Below are positions 58,037-64,000 of a stretch of 64,000 nt of DNA, in pieces; positions within the stretch are counted from its first letter, which is position 1, and each line of letters begins with the position of its first letter. Under the pieces are notes generated by a model, which was given only the letters and a program-made list of their open reading frames with translations, was not told the DNA's origin and did not search any database. The stretch comes from Aureobasidium sp. EXF-3400 (lineage: Eukaryota > Ascomycota > Dothideomycetes > Dothideales > Saccotheciaceae): assembly GCA_024195585.1 (NCBI GenBank), contig SWBL01000113.1:79010-143009 (forward strand), in the 5' to 3' direction. The translations under genes were made by a program, and so were the position numbers.

Positions 58037-61000
58037 TCAGTTGTTGTGCTTCTTTGTGGTGATGCTCCACGAGGTCCACTCGGTAAAAACACTGGGTTGG
58101 ATTTGCGACTTCGGATCGGCGTACCATTCCTTCTGGAGGTTGCTGTAACAGTCGGCAACATCCGAGTAATGCTTTGGATCCAGGTTAACCAGAATCTTGG
58201 CGAGGAATAAACTCGAGCGACTGCAAGCGTTGCTGTGCAACTTCGAAGCGTTGGCTCGGATTTCATCGTGGACGAAATGTAGCAGGGCGAGAACTTCGGA
58301 TGCTTCGTCGGCTTCGGGGAATTGCTTGGTCTTGTTGCAAGCTCCGAAGAATTGTTGCAACAAGCCGAAAGCCTTGTCCGAGATCTGCTTACTGGTGGTC
58401 GTTTTGATCAGCGTGATCATAGGTAGAACCAGATCCAGAGTTAGTTTGTTAGAGTGTTCCTGCTTTGCAAAGATCGTCAAGAGATCGAGGACACGGTTCT
58501 TGAAGTTAACAATGTTCTCCTTGGCATCCTTGTTGTCCTTCTTCTTGTTGCTGGTGTTCTTCTTGCGCTCTGTGAAAATGGTTGTGAGATGCCCCTCCAA
58601 GGCCATCATCTGATCGTCGTCCATATCAGACTCATCAAAATCCGAGTCACCCTCTGTAGGTTTCTGGGTTTTCAGTGCAAGAGCAAGTTTGTTCTCGAAG
58701 TCTTCAAGGTCAGCATCTTCAGCGTCTGCTTCTTCGTCCGAGTCATCCTCGGAAGCACCAGACTCGGCGTCGTCGACGACTTCGACATCACTGTCTACTT
58801 CAACGTCGCTGTCGTCTTCGCCGTCGATCATCTCTACGTCAGATGCGTCTTCGTCCGAGCCCGACTCATCATCCTCCTCGGCGTCATCAGCTTGCTCGAA
58901 GAGCTCTTGCTGGCCACTGAGATTCTCTGACTTGTCAAGGATGTCGAGCATTGATTGCAGACCCTCAGCATCAAGCTGTGAAGAGAAAGCTTCGAAAACT
59001 TGTTGAGCGATCTTACGGTAGACGGCAGAGGGCTTGGAGATGAAGCTGAGTAGAATCTCAACAAGCATGACAGAAGCATCTTCGCTCTTCTTCCATGACT
59101 GGTAGCACAACTCCAAGTCTTCCAGAACAGGAACGACATCGGCCTCACCGTTGTAGACAAGCAAGATAGAGAGGGCGTACAATGCCTTGAAAGCACGTAG
59201 AGGTGCTTGCTTGGTATCCTTTTGCTTTTGCTCAAGCTTCTTAAGAGCTTTCAAAGTCTTGTGAGCCATCTCCAAGTTCTCCACAATCTCCTTATCGGCT
59301 TTGGTTCGGAGACCAGTCTTGGATGCAGCATCAGTTGCCTTGACTTCTTCAACAACCTTCTCAAGGATAGCAAAGTCTTTATCCATGCGAGCAGACAGAA
59401 TGTGGTTGAGACAGGACATGAGACGCGAGCGGAACATTTCTTGGCTTGCTTCAGACAATGGAGGGGATGCTTTCAAAGCGCCAGCAGAAGCATCGGCATA
59501 GCCGAAGGGCACCATAGACAAGACAAGAGAAGCGATGTTCTCATTATCCTTACCTTCCTCGGGTTGTTGCTTACGAGCCATGTTCAGCATCATATCAGCA
59601 AGAAGGCGGCGCTTAGTATCGGCCTGCGGCTGATCCTCGGCATTGGGTCTAGCTGAGAGCTGTTGCAAAAGGGTCAGAGCGTCAGCTGCGCTCTCGTCCT
59701 TTGCGCGAGCGAAGAGCTCTTCGGCCGTTTTGGACTTTGTCAAACGGTCAAAATCCACAGCGCCGTTGCCTGATAACAAACCCTTCAGCATCATAGGAAT
59801 GCTTTCTTGATCAGACTTTGAGCGAGTAATCATTTGTGCTAGCGGACCCTTGGCTGCCTCGTGGAGGTATCGGTCCTGTCCGGCACGTTGGTTGATAATG
59901 CAGCGCATAGCGTTGGGGCTGAACACAGCATGAAGCAGCTGAACTGGGGCAGTTGAGATTCCCATAGAGACGACCTGAAGGCCCAAAGATTTGCGTTCGG
60001 TACTGGCAGATGCGGCAAACAGTCCCTCTGTCAACAGGTCAGCTCAATTGTTGAACATGGCAGTTGGTCTAGAAAGAATGTCTTACGATCTACGGCTTCG
60101 AGCCAGAACTTCTCGAAGTCGGAAACCTTCTCTTCCGACTTTTTGCTGGGCTTGTGGCGCTTATAGAGATGTGAGAGAATGATGGACCAAGCAAATGAGG
60201 GAGTGCTTTGTGCGGCACCAGTGCTGTTACCAGCTGAGCCGTCCTCAATTTGAGCGCCGTTGTCACGCAGAATCTTTGCTACGGTGCCTCTCTCCTTCGA
60301 AGAGAGAGGGTCGTTGTGATTCCATACTCCCTTGGGCAGCTTAGCATCCGGGAATAGCGTAGAAGTGGTCAACCAGATGGCAAGACCTTCAGGAGTTTTG
60401 CTCAGCTTGAAGGGCTCAAGTCTCTGGACGAGCAAATTGACATATTCGATATCAAGTTCTTTGATCTGAGTTAGTGTAGCCAATGTCTCATAGAGAGTTA
60501 CGCCGCATTCTCTTCGCAGCCAAGTGGTTTCTGTTGCAAGCTTGAAGATGTGATCAAGAACCTTTTCCCATTCAGCTACAGAGGCACCCTTTGCAAAGAG
60601 AAGTTGACTTTGAATGAGAGCCTTGAAACCAAAGCATCGACCTGTGAGGTGATCTCTTCTTTCCTGCGCAGGATCAGTAGTGCGTCATGAGTGAATGACT
60701 TGGCATTGTCGTACCTTGTTGTTGCTTTGCTCCTCGGGTTGAGTGATTGAGACGATCTTGTCGATGATAGCGGGAATAGTCAAGTCCACACCCTCAACAC
60801 CCGTGGCCGGAGATTTGGTGGTCAGCTTCAAAATCTCTATCAAAGCCACCGAGAATCCAGATCTCGCGGCTTTACGGCTACTGCAGAGACCTCTGATTAG
60901 TCGAGTAAGGGACTTGTCCAGGGCTTCGGAATCGGCATCTGCAAGGGTGCGTATCAGGTCTGCTGCAGCCTTCAATCTGGTTGCTTTCACATCGTCAGAC

Positions 61001-61131
61001 AGATCGTTGTAAAGGGCAGCCAATTTAGCGTCGGCAACACCAAATTCTACACGTCGCTTGCGCGAGGGATGAGTCGTATCCTGGACAGTCTCATTTTCCG
61101 TAGTCTCGTCTCGGCGACGCTTTCCAGCCAT
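58037..61131 (-). CDS. pol5: Pol5/Mybbp1a-type nucleolar protein
   Basis: Three exons, 61131-60715, 60663-60087 and 60027-58037, encode 994 residues; introns are 51 and 59 nt and the second splits a Gln codon. Despite the B-family-polymerase-like name, the family is a helical-repeat nucleolar protein required for rRNA synthesis and 60S assembly. The N-terminus (MAGKRRRDETTENE, then KRRVEFGVADAKLAALYNDL) and RDHLTGRCFGFKALIQSQLL agree with it. HEAT-like helices run to residue 700. A very acidic block at about 700-777 (DESGSDEDASDVEMIDGEDD and following) is characteristic, then a Lys-rich stretch and ENIVNFKNRVLDLLTIFAKQ. The ending is EWTSWSITTKKHNN. Probably nucleolar; the acidic block may bind histones or ribosomal proteins. 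Confidence 0.92.
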
Positions 61132-64000
61132 GGTGGAGAGTGTTTGATGAGGATGTGTCAGGGTATATGCGATGGCAGAGCAACCGCAGAGACAAATGGC
61201 GCCGCAAAGAATTTGTCTATGGGGAAGCTTCCACGTGAAAATTCATCCGAAAGTAGCATAGCACAACTTAGGACCCTGTTCATCGGATGCAAGCCGCAAA
61301 GCTGGAGCACAGCGAGCTTATATTTTTGACATTTCCACATGCATGTACAACACAAAGATTGATTAATGGTTTCTCCGCGATTGTGCCCACACTGCAGCCA
61401 CTGTTTTTCGATTTCAAATATAAGAGCCAAAACGCGAATCAGCAAAAAACGTCCCCCTGGAGATCAGACGCGTGAGGTGCAAGCCAGGCGTCGAGCTTGT
61501 AGCACACGGCCGAGAGAGCTACCACACCATTGAAGCTGTATGCGTCCTCGTACACGCATCGCACGGCGCACTTGGATCCGCTAACTCAAGGGCCCGATTT
61601 CTCAAGCCCTGCGAGTCAAAGGTCCACGCCCTCGCATGCAGCGTGACGACTAGCAAAATTACTTCTGTTCCTCGGATTGAGTGAAACATCATGCTAAGAA
61701 TTGAGCTTTCCATGGGTCTTCTTCTCCACTCCACCATCAAAAGTCAGGGTACGGGCCTTCGCGCATGATACTATGGTCCTCGTTAAGACCGGGGAGAAGC
61801 AATACATGCATTGGTGTCTCGTCGTCGCCCTGCCATCCGGCTGAATGGATGCGCTGAACAACGTCTACCTTGGTATTTCTCGAAGAACCTCAACGACCAT
61901 GACGAATGAGGCAGCATGTTTGAGTCGAGGGTTTCATGGTCTGCCGCAGGAGTGCAGATAGGTATCGTGACAAGAATCGATAGTGATGTTGATCGTTTGA
62001 TTGTTGAGCCTATCAATTAGTGGCGCCATTGTGGTTGGATTTTTTGTGTGCAGAGACGTGGCCGTTCATCGATGCGTGATATGTAAAATTTGGCTGCGAT
62101 AGACGTTGCTGTGAAAGGAGTGCAAGTTGCATGCTGCTTTAAGCTGGGGAAGTGCTGTTATATGACCGGTACAACGACCTACAATGCAGCTGGCATACTT
62201 TGAGTTCGAAAAGCCGTTAGCCAAATCAATCGCAGAAAGCCTCCCGCTCAGCACCATTAGTTTCAATTCCCAAAGCCCCATCCGACCCACATGCTTCCTT
62301 TTCTTTTTTCAATATTGAGGAAGGTCTGTTCTCCGCCGAGTAGCATCTACTGCAATCTAGACGATTGTGGTACGACGGTCTTGGTGCGGAGCGAACATGG
62401 ATCAAAGACAGATCACCATCTGCTGAGCGAGAAAAAACTTACGCGGGCCGGCGTCGAGGAAGTAGCGACAGCAAAGGTAATGGGAAGCGAACAAAGCAAA
62501 AGCAGTGGCTGTTCGCTAGGAGACGCCAATGAACGCGAATTGGAGAGTATGGAGGAGCAAAAAGAACGAGTCAATATCATCGATGTAAACGGGCGATATG
62601 CTTGGATAGATATATGGACAGGGACAACAGCCCTATACAGAGAACAAAGTAAGAATTGCATATCACGTGCAATGGCATATCAAGTATTAGCCAGTATCCG
62701 CACTGGCGGATCTGTCAATAACTTTGTTTATCACGCACACGATGACCAACCCTGACCTCCACAAATCTGTGTACGACCTGTAGCGCGCATATCGTGTGGA
62801 TACACGATCAAGCCATACCCGAGTCTTAGGGAATAGTCGAGAGGTGACACGACGATTGAGCTGCAGCTGAGCAAGCCATGAAAGCTATTTTCTCGCAAGG
62901 GACTGAAGCTCGGGTATCGCAAGTCCGCGACGCGATAGGGAAGCCCGTAATTCTAGTCAGAAAAGTCTTTGGCTCCGACGACGGTCTACGGCAAAGCCGC
63001 ATGTCAGTGTCCTTCAGGGCGTTCGTCGGTGCTTACTTACCAAACGCATCGTTGCAACGGAGACCAGTCATTAGTCGTGATATTGTGCTTCAGGATATTA
63101 AAGCAGAATTTGCAAAGAAAATCATCATATTTCGCATGTTGTGTTTACTACTGCAAATGATATGGCAACCAATCCCACAACATCAGGCAAGCGGAGCAAG
63201 TATGATGCAGCAGGCAGGTTAAGATGTGATCGGACGGCACAAAAAGTGACGTCGCATGCATGACTGACAATCGTGTCGTTCGCGGAGCATCTGCGATTGG
63301 AGAGAAGTGATGCACACGTCGGAGTCGAAGAGACTTGCGAAGCCACGCGAGCGCAGCACGCAAATGGCAGCTTGTGAATCCACTTTTGGTTGTCTACGAA
63401 ACGCCGTTAAAGGCGGGCGGCCGTGCGAGTACCGGTTTCAACCAGAAAGAAGGATACGCCAAAGGCGGACGCCAGAGGATCGTCTAGCCTGATCGCAGTT
63501 AGCCAACCAGAGGACGTGATCAGTCATCCGCACGTATTCCTGTTCCTTGCGGAGAACCACCCATGACGCCAGGTGGATAAATGAAGGGAAGGGTCTACAC
63601 ATTATTGTTATGTCGAATCAAGGCGTGATGTTGACGTATTTGCAACTTGACGATAAGATACCAAGGCATGCCAGGGCCAGAAAAGCTGGCCACGGCAGGG
63701 AGACGAAGATCAAAGGCGAAACGATAATGGGATTGTTCCTTGGAGTTTGATGTTCGTATGCTGCGGCAAGGAGAAGCAGCAAGTGGGCAGCAGGATGCGA
63801 GGACTGATTGATTGACAGAGATGCAGATGCCCTGTGAAGCAAATGGTGACACAAAATAGAAGCTGCATCTATTCCCGACTGGGTGGAGCTGCGACGGGCG
63901 ATGCTTGGTCTGTGGGACGGACGGCTTCGGCGGGCGGCGGCCCTTGTCAGCGTCGAGCAAACCTTTGACAATCTACCGAGCAACGAGACAATAATCTGCG
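61132..64000. other. right-edge region, no supported gene
   Basis: About 2.9 kb upstream of POL5 to the window edge. Frames at 62291-62755 (+) and 63595-63983 (-) are open but carry no recognisable domain or convincing splice context. The last few hundred bases could be leader or a first exon of a gene continuing beyond the window. Confidence 0.45.

Noticed and set aside
62291..62755. 154-codon open frame (+) near the right edge
   Set aside because: No recognisable domain and no splice partners; overlapping antisense frame.
63595..63983. Two 121-codon minus-strand frames at the window edge
   Set aside because: Both overlap in different frames, basic N-terminus resembles a presequence but nothing conserved follows; could be leader of a gene outside.

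Overview
This is a gene-dense stretch of a filamentous ascomycete (Pezizomycotina) nuclear genome. The evidence is many short introns of about 45-95 nt with GT...AG ends, pyrimidine-rich leaders, and ascomycete-type orthologues such as a UGGT ending in HDEL, Rtg2, a fungal Snf5 with a C-terminal zinc finger, and a HAM1-like protein. The general look suggests Dothideomycetes, but that is an inference. No rRNA, CRISPR array, intact transposon or viral gene was recognised. Exon structures were rebuilt by eye from splice sites and reading phase; each multi-exon model sums to an uninterrupted frame.

Layout, left to right. 0.4-1.2 kb: Emp24, a p24 cargo receptor (-). 2.9-4.2 kb: a Lys/Ser-repeat SANT-like protein (+). 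5.5-8.8 kb: a large disordered protein resembling the septation-network GAP scaffold Byr4/Bfa1 (-). 8.8-12.2 kb: gene-poor. 12.2-16.6 kb: two translation factors, Gcn20 and Ola1 (+). 17.5-21.3 kb: a VPS9/ankyrin/PX-like Rab GEF (+). 21.9-22.9 kb: a divergent histone H2B-like protein with a very unusual tail (+). 23.6-28.2 kb: Rtg2 and a HAM1-like lipid-binding-type protein (-). 29.1-31.0 kb: NAD-malic enzyme (+). 32.2-37.3 kb: a Reb1-like Myb factor and Rad54 (-). 37.9-42.7 kb: UGGT (+). 43.0-47.5 kb: Snf5 and Vps74/GOLPH3 (-). 48.0-49.8 kb: mitochondrial acyl carrier protein (-) and the complex I 23-kDa subunit (+), head to head. 50.5-52.4 kb: a fungal AAA+ ATPase (+). 52.4-58.0 kb: a gene-poor block. 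58.0-61.1 kb: Pol5 (-). The rest to the edge has no convincing gene.

Functional themes. Early-secretory-pathway genes recur (Emp24, UGGT, Vps74, the VPS9 protein), as do chromatin and nuclear genes (H2B-like, Reb1-like, Rad54, Snf5, Pol5) and mitochondrial genes (ACP, complex I 23 kDa, malic enzyme, Rtg2 signalling). The only clear shared-control case is the ACP/complex I pair: 269 bp lie between the two start codons and hold two oppositely oriented CCAAT boxes.

The most interesting object is the H2B-like gene at 21898-22872. A complete H2B-type histone fold is joined to a tail of about 160 residues. The tail carries ten SQ/TQ sites within 63 residues and a tandem 21-residue repeat whose second copy matches the ubiquitin-interacting-motif consensus. 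The residue aligned with the conserved C-terminal H2B ubiquitylation lysine is alanine. I know of no described histone with this combination.
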